DNA from: Actinobacillus indolicus
GTDB lineage: Bacteria > Pseudomonadota > Gammaproteobacteria > Enterobacterales > Pasteurellaceae
Assembly: GCF_901764975.1 (NCBI RefSeq)
Contig: NZ_CABFKH010000001.1
Coordinates: 1 to 64,000 of the forward strand
DNA length: 64,000 bases
Reading direction: 5' to 3'
The notes beneath the pieces were generated by a model. It made no database searches. It worked only from the letters and a program-made list of their open reading frames with translations, and had not been told where the DNA came from. Positions within the stretch are counted from its first letter, which is position 1. The number at the start of each line of letters is the position of its first letter. Below are positions 30,759 through 41,333 of this stretch, one piece after another. Made by a program: the position numbers and the translations under genes.

Positions 30759-31187
30759 ATGTACAACTTAACCGAATTACGCCAAGAAACCGATGAAATC
30801 ATTGAATCTTTATTAGCCGATGGAAGCGATCCTGAAGCCCTTTATATTATCGAACACCACGTTGCTCACCACGATTTCGATAAACTCGAAAAATTAGTGG
30901 TAGATGCTTATAAGTTGGGCTATGAGATTTCTGAAGCGGAAGAAGTGGAAGAAGAGAATGGCGATCTTGTGTTTGTGTGCGATATTGTCAGCGAAATTAA
31001 ATTAGATGCGGAACTTATTACCGCTCAACAAAAAGAGCTACTGCCGTTAATCGAAAAATCGGGTGCGGTCTATGAAGGCTGGGGCACTTATTTTGAAGAC
31101 CCGAACAGCGATGAAGATGAATATGGCGATGACGGCGAATTTTTCGATGACGAAGAGGATGATTTTGACGATGAACGTCGTCACTAA
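30759..31187 (+). CDS. rraB: Regulator of RNase E activity B
   Basis: A 142-residue acidic protein with the RraB fold (TEIIESLL-type N-terminus, FDKLEKLVVDAYKLGYE in the middle), which binds the RNase E C-terminal scaffold and inhibits some cleavages. The C-terminal 25 residues are almost all Asp/Glu with a final RRH. It lies 4 bases after engB and ends before an inverted uptake-sequence hairpin. Confidence 0.92.
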   Translation: MYNLTELRQETDEIIESLLADGSDPEALYIIEHHVAHHDFDKLEKLVVDAYKLGYEISEAEEVEEENGDLVFVCDIVSEIKLDAELITAQQKELLPLIEKSGAVYEGWGTYFEDPNSDEDEYGDDGEFFDDEEDDFDDERRH

Positions 31188-31195
31188 TTGAATAG

Positions 31196-31242
31196 ACAAG
31201 CGGTGAGATCTTGCAAATGTTTTGCAAAATCTGACCGCTTGT
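31196..31242. terminator. Inverted uptake-sequence pair between rraB and tusA
   Basis: ACAAGCGGT (31196-31204) and ACCGCTTGT (31234-31242), with AGAT/ATCT extending the pairing one base further in, form a hairpin of about 13 bp. It lies between convergent genes and probably doubles as their terminator. Confidence 0.65.
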
Positions 31243-31245
31243 TCT

Positions 31246-31485
31246 CTATAACCCTTTTTTTACCCAATATTGATACGGCTTAGTATCTGTTTGACTTTTT
31301 AATAGCTGATGATCCATAAATTGACAAAAACTCGGAATATCACGAGTAGTTGCAGGATCGTCAGCAATAATTAGCAACACTTCGCCATCTGCCATATTGC
31401 GAATGGTTTTACGAGTAAGCATTACGGGTTCAGGACAACGTAGCCCTAGGGTATCTAAAGTGTGGTTAATGGTTAGTTCGGTCAT
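31246..31485 (-). CDS. tusA: Sulfur carrier protein TusA
   Basis: A 79-residue protein taking persulfide sulfur from IscS toward the TusBCD-TusE relay for tRNA 2-thiolation. The active Cys17 lies in [10 protein letters not shown], and [14 protein letters not shown] is the second family block. In this window the final enzyme of that relay, MnmA, is also encoded (61.8 kb). Convergent with rraB, divergent from pepQ. Confidence 0.95.
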   Translation of the reverse strand: MTELTINHTLDTLGLRCPEPVMLTRKTIRNMADGEVLLIIADDPATTRDIPSFCQFMDHQLLKSQTDTKPYQYWVKKGL

Positions 31486-31520
31486 CGTTATTATTCAAAA
31501 TTAAAAATTACAGGATATAT

Positions 31521-32846
31521 ATGCAACAGCTTTTTTCTCAACACATCGCACGTATTCAACAAATCGTACAGCACGCCTTAGAGCTGGCTCGTCTTGACGG
31601 GCTTTGGATTTATGCAGGGCAGGCAAAATATCATTTTTTAGACGACCAAACATCGCCATTTAAAATCAATCCGCATTTTAATTATATTTTCCCTGATCCC
31701 ACCGCAGAACAAAGTTGGCTTTTTTTAGACGGTAAAAATAAACCGAAACTCTATTTTTATGCCCCGCAAGATTATTGGCATTGTACGCCAAATCCGCCGA
31801 CATCGGCATTTTTTGCTGATGAGTTTGAGTGGCAAATGCTCACGGATAGCCAACAAATTCAACAATATATCATTAATCCGACCCGTTGTGCCTTTATTGG
31901 TGAACAAACGGAGTTGGCAAAATCACTAGGTTTTGAGCATATCAATCCACAGAAAGTGCTAAATGTACTGCATTTTGAGCGTTCGATCAAAAGCGAATTT
32001 GAAATTGAGTGCATTTATCAAGCTCAACTCACCGCTTTAGCTGGACATCAAGCGGCAAAAGAGGCTTTCTTTGCCGGTAAAAGTGAGTTTGAAATTAATT
32101 TAGCCTATCTTCAAGCGACCAAGCAATCGGATAATAATGTACCTTACGGCAATATCGTCGCAATCAATCAGCATAGTGCAATTTTACATTACACAAAATT
32201 GGATTTCACGCCGCCTTGCGAACGCCACAGTTTTTTACTTGATGCTGGCACAAGCTATTTTGGTTATGCCTCTGATCTCACCCGAACTTATGCCTTTGAT
32301 CCACAAAGTGAATTTGCAGCAATGATTGCTCAAATGGAACAGTTTAAACTGGATACGATTGCTGATATGCAAGTGGGGATGAATTATCTGAGTTACCATA
32401 CTCAAATGCACCGTTGGATCTCGCAAATGCTTCACCAGTTTGAGTTTGTGAAATTACCTGCCGATCAGATTTTTGAAGAGGGTATTAGTCGTACCTTCTT
32501 CCCACACGGTTTGGGGCATCAGCTCGGCTTGCAAGTCCACGATGTTGCAGGTTTCCAACAAAATCACCGTGGCACACGCAAAGCACCGCCTGAGATTTAC
32601 CCAAGTTTGCGTTGCACTCGTGATTTAGCCGAAGGTATGGTGCTTACCATTGAACCTGGGTTCTATTTTATTGAGATGTTGCTAAATCAATGGAAAAACC
32701 ACCCGCTTGCTCGTTTCTTTAACTGGCAGAAAATCGATGAATTTAAACGCTACGGCGGTATTCGGACGGAAGATAACATAGTGATGAGAGCGACGGGTGC
32801 AGAAAATTTAACAGTAAAAGCAGCAGAAAAGATAAATAATTATTGA
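31521..32846 (+). CDS. pepQ: Xaa-Pro dipeptidase PepQ
   Basis: A 441-residue M24B metallopeptidase splitting X-Pro dipeptides. Metal ligands are recognisable in [19 protein letters not shown] (two Asp, about 241 and 252), [13 protein letters not shown] (His about 332), TIEPGFYF (Glu) and GGIRTEDN (Glu). The length and the N-terminal [18 protein letters not shown] match the proteobacterial PepQ group. Its stop codon lies inside the argH promoter (32843-32871). Confidence 0.94.
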   Translation: MQQLFSQHIARIQQIVQHALELARLDGLWIYAGQAKYHFLDDQTSPFKINPHFNYIFPDPTAEQSWLFLDGKNKPKLYFYAPQDYWHCTPNPPTSAFFADEFEWQMLTDSQQIQQYIINPTRCAFIGEQTELAKSLGFEHINPQKVLNVLHFERSIKSEFEIECIYQAQLTALAGHQAAKEAFFAGKSEFEINLAYLQATKQSDNNVPYGNIVAINQHSAILHYTKLDFTPPCERHSFLLDAGTSYFGYASDLTRTYAFDPQSEFAAMIAQMEQFKLDTIADMQVGMNYLSYHTQMHRWISQMLHQFEFVKLPADQIFEEGISRTFFPHGLGHQLGLQVHDVAGFQQNHRGTRKAPPEIYPSLRCTRDLAEGMVLTIEPGFYFIEMLLNQWKNHPLARFFNWQKIDEFKRYGGIRTEDNIVMRATGAENLTVKAAEKINNY

Positions 32847-32871
32847 ATTAATTTGCATAATTATGCATAAT
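32843..32871 (+). promoter_or_regulatory. argH promoter with ArgR-box-like palindrome
   Basis: TTGAAT (32843-32848), a 17-bp spacer and CATAAT (32866-32871). The perfect 14-bp palindrome TGCATAATTATGCA (32854-32867) lies in the spacer and enters the -10 box. It fits the arginine-repressor half-site pattern TGMAT-WWWW-ATKCA at every position. ArgR bound here would block the promoter. Only one clear box is seen, whereas ArgR often uses two. Confidence 0.6.
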
Positions 32872-32883
32872 GACCGCCATAAC

Positions 32884-32905
32884 AAGCGGTGAGAACCGCT
32901 TTTTT
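32884..32905 (+). terminator. Hairpin with T-run in the argH leader
   Basis: AAGCGGT-GAGA-ACCGCTT followed by TTTT, built on an uptake word. It sits downstream of the argH promoter and 37 bases before the argH ATG. It could end pepQ transcripts, or attenuate argH from its own promoter. Confidence 0.55.
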
Positions 32906-32941
32906 ATTTGCAAATCATTTTTTAGTACAAAGGATACTGAT

Positions 32942-34315
32942 ATGACACTCTGGGGTGGACGTTTCACACAACAAGCAGATCAACAATTTAAATATTTCAA
33001 CGATTCATTACGCTTTGACTACCGTTTAGCATTACAAGATATTGATGGCTCAATCGGTTGGGCAAAAGCGATTCATTCTGTTGGGATTATCAATCAAACT
33101 GAATTAAACGATCTTATTCAAGCATTAAAACAGTTACGAGCTGAGGTTGCACCTAATTTAGCCATTGTGCTACAAGAAGATGCTGAAGATATTCATAGCT
33201 GGGTTGAGCTTCAACTGATTAAGAAAGTCGGTGATCTCGGTAAAAAACTGCACACAGGACGTAGCCGTAACGACCAAGTTGCCGTCGATATGAAATTATG
33301 GTGTAAAGCCCAAGTGCTTTCACTACAAGAGTCTATCCGTGCGTTACAAGAAAAATTAGTGGAAACTGCGGAAGCTAATCAACTTTCGGTAATGCCAGGT
33401 TATACCCATTTGCAACGCGCTCAGCCGATCACCTTTGCACATTGGTGTATGGCATATTACGAAATGTTAGAACGTGATTACAGCCGTTTAACTGATGCTT
33501 ATAAACGCATGAATACTTGCCCATTGGGTTCAGGTGCGTTAGCTGGTACGGCTTATGCAATCGATCGTGATTTACTGGCACAAGATCTTGGATTTGAAAT
33601 GGCGACTCGTAACAGTTTAGACAGTGTATCTGACCGTGATCACGTTTTAGAACTTTTGGCAGCAGCGTCTATCAGTATGATGCACCTTTCCCGTTTTGCA
33701 GAAGATCTCATCATCTTTAACAGTGGCGAATCTCACTTTGTCGAACTTTCGGATCGTGTGACTTCAGGTTCATCATTAATGCCACAGAAGAAAAACCCTG
33801 ATGCTTGTGAGCTAGTGCGTGGTAAAACAGGGCGTGTGTTTGGTGCATTAAGCGGTTTATTAGCGACCTTAAAAGGCTTGCCGTTAGCTTATAACAAGGA
33901 TATGCAGGAAGACAAAGAAGGGATTTTCGATGCTATTGAAACGTGGCAAGCGTGCGTCAATATTTCAGCATTAGTGTTAGAAGACATTAAAGTCGATACC
34001 GAACGCACCAAAGAAGCAGCACAACAAGGATATGCAAATGCAACAGAACTCGCAGATTACTTAGTCGCAAAAGGTATTCCGTTCCGTGAAGCACACCACA
34101 TTGTCGGTGAAGCGGTGGTTTATGCAATTAGCCAGAAGAAAGCCCTAGAAGAACTGAATTTAGATGAATTCAAGCAATTCCATTCAGTGATTAGCGATGA
34201 TGTTTACCCGATTTTATCGTTAGACTCTTGCTTGGCAAAACGCTGTGCCAAGGGTGGTGTGAACTTAGAGCGTGTGGCTGAGGCGATTGCAGCGGCAAAA
34301 CAAAATCTAAATTAA
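32942..34315 (+). CDS. argH: Argininosuccinate lyase
   Basis: Splits argininosuccinate to arginine and fumarate. 457 residues, the standard length, from the ATG at 32942 ([19 protein letters not shown] upstream). The fumarase-superfamily signature [12 protein letters not shown] is at 276-287, containing the catalytic serine. GRSRNDQ and the TxxQ motif in [10 protein letters not shown] are intact. No other arg gene is adjacent. Confidence 0.97.
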   Translation: MTLWGGRFTQQADQQFKYFNDSLRFDYRLALQDIDGSIGWAKAIHSVGIINQTELNDLIQALKQLRAEVAPNLAIVLQEDAEDIHSWVELQLIKKVGDLGKKLHTGRSRNDQVAVDMKLWCKAQVLSLQESIRALQEKLVETAEANQLSVMPGYTHLQRAQPITFAHWCMAYYEMLERDYSRLTDAYKRMNTCPLGSGALAGTAYAIDRDLLAQDLGFEMATRNSLDSVSDRDHVLELLAAASISMMHLSRFAEDLIIFNSGESHFVELSDRVTSGSSLMPQKKNPDACELVRGKTGRVFGALSGLLATLKGLPLAYNKDMQEDKEGIFDAIETWQACVNISALVLEDIKVDTERTKEAAQQGYANATELADYLVAKGIPFREAHHIVGEAVVYAISQKKALEELNLDEFKQFHSVISDDVYPILSLDSCLAKRCAKGGVNLERVAEAIAAAKQNLN

Positions 34316-34326
34316 TAATAAGAATG

Positions 34327-34350
34327 GGGATGTAGCGATACATCCCTTTT
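34327..34350 (+). terminator. argH terminator
   Basis: GGGATGTA-GCGA-TACATCCC followed by TTTT: an 8-bp stem with a 4-nt loop just after argH. Confidence 0.8.
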
Positions 34351-34371
34351 GTCTATATAAAAGGAGTAAAT

Positions 34372-35175
34372 ATGACAAAACAACTTACCCCAGAGCTTGT
34401 CTTGGTCGATTATAACCAAATTCCAGTCCTTGAAATTACGCACCCGAAAGTGAAAGCGAAGGTGGCTTTACAGGGAGCGCATTTATTGAGCTGGCAACCG
34501 ATTCATGCCGAGCAAGATGTATTTTGGCTGAGTGAAGTTGAGCCATTTGAGCAAGGCAATGCTATTCGTGGCGGTGTGCCGATTTGTTATCCGTGGTTTG
34601 GCGGTGCAAAACAGCCACCACACGGCACCGCTCGTAATCGCTTGTGGGAGCTATCTCACTATCAAGTTCAAGCAGATCAGGTCAAACTTGAATTTAGTCT
34701 GTTTGATGAAAATCAGCAATTGGAAGCCAAAATGGAGATGGAACTAGGGCTAACTTGCCAGTTGCGTTTTACCCATTTAGCCGAAGGCGAAGCACAAGTG
34801 GCGTTACATAGTTATTTCAATGTTAAAAATGTTGAGCAAGTGGAGCTGTTCGGCTTACCAGAACAGACCTTTAATTCCCTTATTCAGCAACAGCAAGCGG
34901 TCAGTTCACCACGCAAAATTGCAGAATTGGTAGATGAGATTTATCGTGCTAATCAACAACCAACGTTGATCCAAGATCTTGGCTATTCCCGTCAAATTAT
35001 GGTTGAACATCAAAATGCCAGCGAAGTGGTGGTTTGGAACCCGTGGCATAAGGCAATGAGCGGAATGAGTGAAACGGGATACCGCACGATGGTGTGCGTT
35101 GAAACTGCTCGTATTCATCAATTAGTGCAATCAGGTGAACAAGTTAGCATGAAGATTAGCGTCAAATCCCTGTAA
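34372..35175 (+). CDS. yeaD: D-hexose-6-phosphate mutarotase (YeaD family)
   Basis: A 267-residue galactose-mutarotase-like beta-sandwich that interconverts anomers of glucose-6-phosphate and related sugars. Conserved blocks: GGVPICYPWFG with the following PPHGTARNRLWEL, HSYFNV (catalytic His), and VVWNPWHKAMSGM near the C-terminus. AAAGGAGTAAAT precedes the ATG. It lies alone between the argH terminator and hemE. Confidence 0.88.
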   Translation: MTKQLTPELVLVDYNQIPVLEITHPKVKAKVALQGAHLLSWQPIHAEQDVFWLSEVEPFEQGNAIRGGVPICYPWFGGAKQPPHGTARNRLWELSHYQVQADQVKLEFSLFDENQQLEAKMEMELGLTCQLRFTHLAEGEAQVALHSYFNVKNVEQVELFGLPEQTFNSLIQQQQAVSSPRKIAELVDEIYRANQQPTLIQDLGYSRQIMVEHQNASEVVVWNPWHKAMSGMSETGYRTMVCVETARIHQLVQSGEQVSMKISVKSL

Positions 35176-35189
35176 TTTATGATATGATT

Positions 35190-35219
35190 TGCCCTATCAA
35201 GCCCGATGGGGCATTTTTA
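35190..35219 (+). terminator. Weak terminator before hemE
   Basis: TGCCC (35190-35194) and GGGCA (35209-35213) pair, with a competing GCCC-GATG-GGGC inside, followed by a T5 run. The short stem makes it uncertain. Confidence 0.4.
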
Positions 35220-35234
35220 TTTTGAGAGAATAGT

Positions 35235-36299
35235 ATGACAATGTTAAAAAATGATCGTTATTTAAAAGCATTATTGCGTGAACCTGTTGATATGACACCT
35301 GTTTGGATGATGCGTCAAGCAGGGCGTTATTTGCCTGAATATAAAGCGACCCGTGCAGAAGCAGGGGATTTTATGTCGTTATGTCGCAATGCGGATTTAG
35401 CGTGCGAAGTGACTATTCAGCCTTTACGTCGTTATGCGTTAGATGCGGCAATTTTATTCTCTGATATTTTAACTATTCCAGATGCAATGGGATTAGGCTT
35501 AAGTTTTGGTGCAGGGGAAGGCCCTAAATTTGCTCGTCCGATTGAGCGTAAAGCCGATGTCGATCATCTGCCTATTCCTGATCCTGAACAAGAACTGCAA
35601 TATGTGATGAATGCGGTGCGTACTATTCGCCGTGAGTTGAAAGGCGAAGTGCCATTGATTGGTTTTTCGGGTAGCCCGTGGACATTAGCGACTTATATGG
35701 TTGAAGGTGGAAGTAGCAAAGCCTTTACCAAAATCAAAAAAATGATGTATGCTGAGCCTGCGTTGCTACACGCTCTGTTAGACAAACTGGCTGACAGCGT
35801 TATTCTTTACCTGAATGCACAAATTAAAGCAGGTGCTCAGTCAGTAATGGTCTTTGACACTTGGGGTGGCGTATTGGCACACCGTGATTATAACGAATTT
35901 TCCCTACGTTATATGCACAAAATCGTCGATGGCTTAATCCGTGAAAATGAAGGTAGAAAAGTGCCTGTGACCTTATTCACGAAAGGCGGAGGTCTATGGT
36001 TGGAAGCCATTGCTGACACAGGCTGTGATGCAGTGGGGTTAGACTGGACGGTGGATATTGCTGACGCTCGTCGCCGTGTTGGACACAAAGTTGCATTGCA
36101 AGGCAATATGGATCCAAGCGTACTCTATGCAAGCCCTGAACGTATTGAACAAGAAGTAAAAGCGATTTTAGCCGGCTTTGGGCAAGGCTCAGGTCACGTT
36201 TTCAACCTTGGTCACGGTATTCACCAAGATGTTCCAGTGGAAAGCCCGAAAGTGTTTGTGGATAGCATTCACGCCTTTTCACAGCAGTATCACAAATAA
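35235..36299 (+). CDS. hemE: Uroporphyrinogen decarboxylase
   Basis: Decarboxylates the four acetate groups of uroporphyrinogen III to give coproporphyrinogen. 354 residues; the N-terminal [15 protein letters not shown] is the family signature that holds the tetrapyrrole-binding Arg residues, and [14 protein letters not shown] follows. It opens the hemE-yjaG-hup block, an order kept from enterics. Heme synthesis here exists alongside the heme import operon at 47-53 kb. Confidence 0.97.
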   Translation: MTMLKNDRYLKALLREPVDMTPVWMMRQAGRYLPEYKATRAEAGDFMSLCRNADLACEVTIQPLRRYALDAAILFSDILTIPDAMGLGLSFGAGEGPKFARPIERKADVDHLPIPDPEQELQYVMNAVRTIRRELKGEVPLIGFSGSPWTLATYMVEGGSSKAFTKIKKMMYAEPALLHALLDKLADSVILYLNAQIKAGAQSVMVFDTWGGVLAHRDYNEFSLRYMHKIVDGLIRENEGRKVPVTLFTKGGGLWLEAIADTGCDAVGLDWTVDIADARRRVGHKVALQGNMDPSVLYASPERIEQEVKAILAGFGQGSGHVFNLGHGIHQDVPVESPKVFVDSIHAFSQQYHK

Positions 36300-36308
36300 G
36301 GATAACGA

Positions 36309-36899
36309 ATGAGAAACCCTATTCATAAACGTATCGAGCGTTTTGAAACTTGGCAACATCTTACCTTTATGGCGTGTTTATGCGAACGTATGTACCCTAA
36401 CTTCCAGCTCTTCTGTGAAGTTAGCAAGCGGTCAGATGATGTCAAAATTTTCCAAAATATCTTAAATTTAGTCTGGGAACATTTAACTGTCAAAGGGGCG
36501 AAAATCAATTTTGAGAACCAACTCGAAAAATTGGAAAGCATTATTCCTGATGTCAATGAATTTGATTTTTACGGCGTATTCCCTGCCGAAGATGCTTGCC
36601 AAGCATTAGCAGAAGTTTTACATAGTATTATCGCAGGAGAAACGTTGGAGCAGGCAATTAAAATTAGCCAAATTTCACTTTTGACTGTGGCAACCTATTT
36701 AGAAACACAAGCTGATCGCAGTTTAAATGAACAAGAACTGAAAAATGCACCAGAAATTCAAGACGAATTAGATGTGCAATGGCAGGTTTATCGTTTGCTT
36801 AATGAATGTGAAGAAAGGGACATTGAACTCATTTTAGGGTTAAAAAATGAGATTAGAAGTAGTGGAATTAGTAATATTGGGTTAATTTTTAATCAATAA
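36309..36899 (+). CDS. yjaG: YjaG family protein (DUF416)
   Basis: A 196-residue cytosolic, mostly helical protein of unknown function. It is recognised by the DUF416 pattern (FETWQHLTFMACLCERMYPNFQLF near the start, FDFYGVFPAEDACQALAEVLHSI in the middle) and by its conserved place between hemE and hup. Starts 9 bases after hemE, so co-transcribed with it. Confidence 0.85.
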   Translation: MRNPIHKRIERFETWQHLTFMACLCERMYPNFQLFCEVSKRSDDVKIFQNILNLVWEHLTVKGAKINFENQLEKLESIIPDVNEFDFYGVFPAEDACQALAEVLHSIIAGETLEQAIKISQISLLTVATYLETQADRSLNEQELKNAPEIQDELDVQWQVYRLLNECEERDIELILGLKNEIRSSGISNIGLIFNQ

Positions 36900-37038
36900 G
36901 TGTGACTTAGCTAACAAATTCTGCATTATTTACTTTGAGAATAAGGCGGTTTGAATTAAGCTAAGCAATGCTTTTACGCAATTTTTTATTTAGGCAATTC
37001 ATGCCGTCTTACTGATCATATCTTTAGAGGATAAAACT

Positions 37039-37311
37039 ATGAACAAAACTGAGTTAATCGATGCAATCGCAGCAGGTGCAGAATTAAGCAAAAAAGATGC
37101 TAAAGCAGCATTAGAAGCGACTTTAAATGCAATTTCTGAAAGTCTTAAAAAAGGTGATGCAGTTCAACTAATCGGTTTCGGTACTTTCAAAGTAAATCAC
37201 CGTAAAGCTCGTACAGGTCGTAACCCAAAAACTAACGAAGCAATCGAAATCCCAGCAGCTAACGTGCCAGCATTCGTTGCAGGTAAAGCATTAAAAGATT
37301 TAGTAAAATAA
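37039..37311 (+). CDS. hup: DNA-binding protein HU
   Basis: A 90-residue histone-like HU protein that bends and compacts DNA. The signature [18 protein letters not shown] (about 46-63) and the end [13 protein letters not shown] are canonical. Close to HupA of enterics in sequence and place, after yjaG. AGAGGATAAAACT precedes the ATG, and a strong terminator follows. The 139-base upstream gap is A/T-rich and probably holds its promoter, but I could not define one. Confidence 0.96.
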   Translation: MNKTELIDAIAAGAELSKKDAKAALEATLNAISESLKKGDAVQLIGFGTFKVNHRKARTGRNPKTNEAIEIPAANVPAFVAGKALKDLVK

Positions 37312-37334
37312 TTTCTTTATAACGAATTTTAATT

Positions 37335-37361
37335 AAAGCCTAGAGATATCTAGGCTTTTTT
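37335..37361 (+). terminator. hup terminator
   Basis: GCCTAGA-GATA-TCTAGGC flanked by AAA and a T6 run. Confidence 0.88.
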
Positions 37362-37424
37362 GCGTTTATCAGATTGTGATTTTCCGTTACAATAGCGATA
37401 TTTGAAATACAGATAAACAAGACA

Positions 37425-38507
37425 ATGAAAGCATCTATTATTAATAAACTAGACAGCCTAAGCGAACGCCACGAAGAACTACAAGCCTTATTGGGCGACG
37501 CAACAATCATCAGCGATCAAGAAAAATTCCGTGCTTATTCCAAAGAATACTCTCAGTTGGAAGAAGTGGTTAGCACCTTTAATCGTTGGAAGAAATTACA
37601 TAGCGACATCGAAGAAGCACAAATCTTACTAGATGATCCCGATATGAAAGAGATGGCAGCCGAAGAGATTGAAGCAAACAAAGCCGAAATCGAACAACTT
37701 GAACAACATCTGCAAATCTTATTATTACCAAAAGATCCGAATGATGAATATAACTGCTTCCTTGAAATCCGAGCTGGAACAGGCGGTGATGAAGCAGGTA
37801 TTTTCGCAGGCGATTTATACCGTATGTACAGTCGCTATGCGGAAAGCAAACGCTGGAGAATTGAAGAATTAAGTGCTAACGAAAGCGAACAAGGCGGATA
37901 TAAAGAGATTATCGTCAAAATCAGCGGCGAAGGCGTTTACGGGCAGCTCAAATTCGAGTCGGGCGGTCATCGTGTACAACGTGTACCAAAAACCGAATCG
38001 CAAGGGCGTATTCACACATCCGCTTGTACGGTTGCAGTAATGCCTGAATTACCAGAAAGCGAAATGCCAGAAATCAACCCAGCGGATCTGCGTATTGATA
38101 CCTACCGTTCATCAGGAGCAGGTGGTCAGCACGTTAATACCACCGACTCTGCAGTGCGTATCACCCACATTCCGACAGGCATTGTGGTAGAGTGCCAAGA
38201 TGAGCGTTCACAACACAAAAACAAAGCCAAAGCACTTGCGGTACTTGCTTCACGCATTGTTCAAGTTGAGAAAGAAAAACAAGCACAAGAGCAAGCGGAT
38301 ACTCGCCGTAACCTACTTGGCTCAGGCGATCGCTCAGACAAAATCCGTACTTACAACTACCCACAAGGGCGTGTCACCGATCACCGCATTAACTTAACCG
38401 TTTACCGTTTAGACGAAGTGATGAACGGCAAAATCGACGAATTAATTCAGCCGATTATTACCGAATATCAAGCGGATCAATTGGCGGCGTTGTCGGATCA
38501 GAATTAG
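37425..38507 (+). CDS. prfA: Peptide chain release factor 1
   Basis: Releases nascent chains at UAA and UAG. 360 residues, the usual length. The codon-recognition PxT motif reads PKT at 188-190 and the catalytic GGQ is at 233-235 (GAGGQHVN). The downstream prmC encodes the enzyme that methylates this glutamine, a typical functional pair. Confidence 0.97.
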   Translation: MKASIINKLDSLSERHEELQALLGDATIISDQEKFRAYSKEYSQLEEVVSTFNRWKKLHSDIEEAQILLDDPDMKEMAAEEIEANKAEIEQLEQHLQILLLPKDPNDEYNCFLEIRAGTGGDEAGIFAGDLYRMYSRYAESKRWRIEELSANESEQGGYKEIIVKISGEGVYGQLKFESGGHRVQRVPKTESQGRIHTSACTVAVMPELPESEMPEINPADLRIDTYRSSGAGGQHVNTTDSAVRITHIPTGIVVECQDERSQHKNKAKALAVLASRIVQVEKEKQAQEQADTRRNLLGSGDRSDKIRTYNYPQGRVTDHRINLTVYRLDEVMNGKIDELIQPIITEYQADQLAALSDQN

Positions 38508-38555
38508 TTTTTATGGGGGCAATCCAGTTAGCCCCATATCATTTAGGTTATCTTA

Positions 38556-39431
38556 ATGGTTCAAACCTACCAACAATGGCTCACCTTTGCCGAACAAACC
38601 TTGCTTGAAAACGGATTACAAGATCCGTTTTTAAACGCCAAAGCCGATGCCAACATTCTGTTACAAGCGGTAACAAAACGTTCAAAATCTGCAATTTTTG
38701 CGTTTGCTGAAACAGAACTGAACGAAAGCGAGCTACGTCAACTTGCTGAGCTACTTGCTCGCCGAGCCAAAGGCGAACCGATGGCATACATCTTGGGCGA
38801 AAAAGAGTTTTGGTCGTTGCCTTTGGCGGTTTCAACGGCAACTTTAATTCCCCGTCCTGATACAGAACGCTTGGTAGAAGTTGCGTTAGAATGGGCATAC
38901 AAGCGGCTAGATACTCAAGAAAAATTGCATATTTTAGATTTAGGCACTGGCACAGGGGCGATTGCTTTAGCCTTAGCAAGTGAGCTAGGCAAAAAAGCGG
39001 ATATTATTGGGGTAGATAAACAGCCTGATGCGGTGCAACTGGCAGAGAAAAATCGCCAGAAATTAGGATTTGAAAATGTCCGCTTTTTACCAAGCGATTG
39101 GTTTGAAGCCTTGAAAAATCAATACTTTGATCTTATTGTGAGTAATCCGCCTTACATTGATAAAGACGATGAAAACTTAACACAAGGCGATGTTCGTTTT
39201 GAACCATTAACCGCACTGGTTGCCGAACAAAACGGGCTGAGCGATTTGCAAAAAATTATCCAAAACGCACCGCTTTATTTAACCCAAAACGGGGCATTAA
39301 TGTTAGAACACGGCTGGCAACAAGCGGCGAGTGTTCAAGATATTTTCCAACAAAATCAATGGAATGCAGTCACCACATTCCAAGATTATGGCGGTAATGA
39401 TAGAGTAACAGTAGCAATATGGACAACATAA
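38556..39431 (+). CDS. prmC: Release factor glutamine methyltransferase PrmC (HemK)
   Basis: N5-methylates the GGQ glutamine of RF1 and RF2. 291 residues: helical N-terminal domain, SAM motif LDLGTGTGAIALALA (about 128-142) and the catalytic NPPY at 197-200. It follows prfA after a short G/C hairpin (ATGGGG/CCCCAT, 38513-38537). Its end overlaps sirB1 by 13 bases. Confidence 0.97.
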   Translation: MVQTYQQWLTFAEQTLLENGLQDPFLNAKADANILLQAVTKRSKSAIFAFAETELNESELRQLAELLARRAKGEPMAYILGEKEFWSLPLAVSTATLIPRPDTERLVEVALEWAYKRLDTQEKLHILDLGTGTGAIALALASELGKKADIIGVDKQPDAVQLAEKNRQKLGFENVRFLPSDWFEALKNQYFDLIVSNPPYIDKDDENLTQGDVRFEPLTALVAEQNGLSDLQKIIQNAPLYLTQNGALMLEHGWQQAASVQDIFQQNQWNAVTTFQDYGGNDRVTVAIWTT

Positions 39432-40285
39432 TTAACGATATTTTCCAAGAGATTAAAAAGCCCAAAAGCGTGGTGAGTAAAGTTCAGCTTCAGAAATTTC
39501 TTTACCGTGAGTTAGTTCGCTTAACCTTGATGATTGACGATAACTTGTCTGAACCACAAGTGTTAGGCTTGATGTCGGCACTTGTCAAAAAAGCTCGCTA
39601 TGATGTGAATGGGGAAAGCGATGAAGAACGTTTAAACCAACTATTGAGATTAGTTTATCAAGAGTGGGGCTTTCATTGTCATCACGCTGAGTATTTCTAT
39701 ACAGATAACTTATTGATTAATAAGGTTATTCGTAAATTTCGTGGAATGCCGGTCTCTTTAGGGGCAGTAGTGCTTTATTTGGCGGCTTCGCTGAATTTGC
39801 CTTTGTACCCTGTCAATTTCCCGACGCAATTAATTTTGCGTGCTGAACTGAAAAATGAGCAAGGCAGAACGGAGGTGAAATTTATCAATCCGTGGGACGG
39901 CTCTGAGTTAAGCCGTGAAAAATTAGAAAAATGGCTCGAAGGGGAGATGGGCTACGGCGTGGAATTAAGCCAAGAGTATTTGCGTATTGCGGAAGAAGAT
40001 GAGCTATTAGAGCGGTTAGAAACGGTATTTAAAATGGCTTTAACCCGTGAAGGCAAATATGAAGAAGCACTACGTTTAATCGAATATCGTTTGACTATTA
40101 GCCCTGAAGATCCCTATGAAATCCGTGATCGTGGAATGATTTTAGCGAGTATGGATTGCTATCAGGCAGCGTATGATGATTTGAGCTATTTTATCGATCA
40201 ATGCCCAGACGATCCGTCTGCAATGATGTTAAAACTTGAAATTGCAGGGCTTGAGAAACAGAGTAAGGCAAGTGTAGTACACTAA
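39419..40285 (+). CDS. sirB1: SirB1 family transglutaminase-like / TPR protein
   Basis: 288 residues: a transglutaminase-like core (GMPVSLGAVVLYLAASLNLPLYPVNFPTQ, about 102-130, where the catalytic Cys position of true transglutaminases is not a Cys) and two C-terminal TPR units. This is the SirB1 (YchA) family, of unclear role, found between prmC and kdsA in many gamma-proteobacteria. The sirB2 gene usually present in this block is missing here. It overlaps prmC by 13 bases. Confidence 0.88.
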   Translation: MDNIINDIFQEIKKPKSVVSKVQLQKFLYRELVRLTLMIDDNLSEPQVLGLMSALVKKARYDVNGESDEERLNQLLRLVYQEWGFHCHHAEYFYTDNLLINKVIRKFRGMPVSLGAVVLYLAASLNLPLYPVNFPTQLILRAELKNEQGRTEVKFINPWDGSELSREKLEKWLEGEMGYGVELSQEYLRIAEEDELLERLETVFKMALTREGKYEEALRLIEYRLTISPEDPYEIRDRGMILASMDCYQAAYDDLSYFIDQCPDDPSAMMLKLEIAGLEKQSKASVVH

Positions 40286-40291
40286 TTTTAA

Positions 40292-41164
<873 letters not shown>

Positions 41165-41179
41165 TTTATTTTGAATAAC

Positions 41180-41214
41180 AAGCCATTTAGCTGTATAGGT
41201 TAAATGGCTTTTTT
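41180..41214 (+). terminator. kdsA terminator
   Basis: AAGCCATTTA and TAAATGGCTT, a 10-bp perfect stem with an 11-nt loop, followed by a T-run. Confidence 0.85.
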
Positions 41215-41216
41215 AT

Positions 41217-41232
41217 TGAGAAGTGGATCACA
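41217..41232 (+). promoter_or_regulatory. CRP-like site ahead of murP
   Basis: TGAGA-AGTGGA-TCACA matches the CRP core TGTGA-N6-TCACA at 9 of 10 fixed positions. It lies about 100 bases before a sugar PTS gene, a usual CRP target. Candidate -10 words (TATAAA, TTTATA) lie between it and the start, but no single promoter is clear. Confidence 0.5.
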
Positions 41233-41333
41233 AATTACAGTGATTTTCCTTTTGCTTTTCACTATAAAGATTAAACTATTTATAAGCGGTTGTATATGCT
41301 TGGTTGAATAATCACTCATCTAAGGAGAATATG

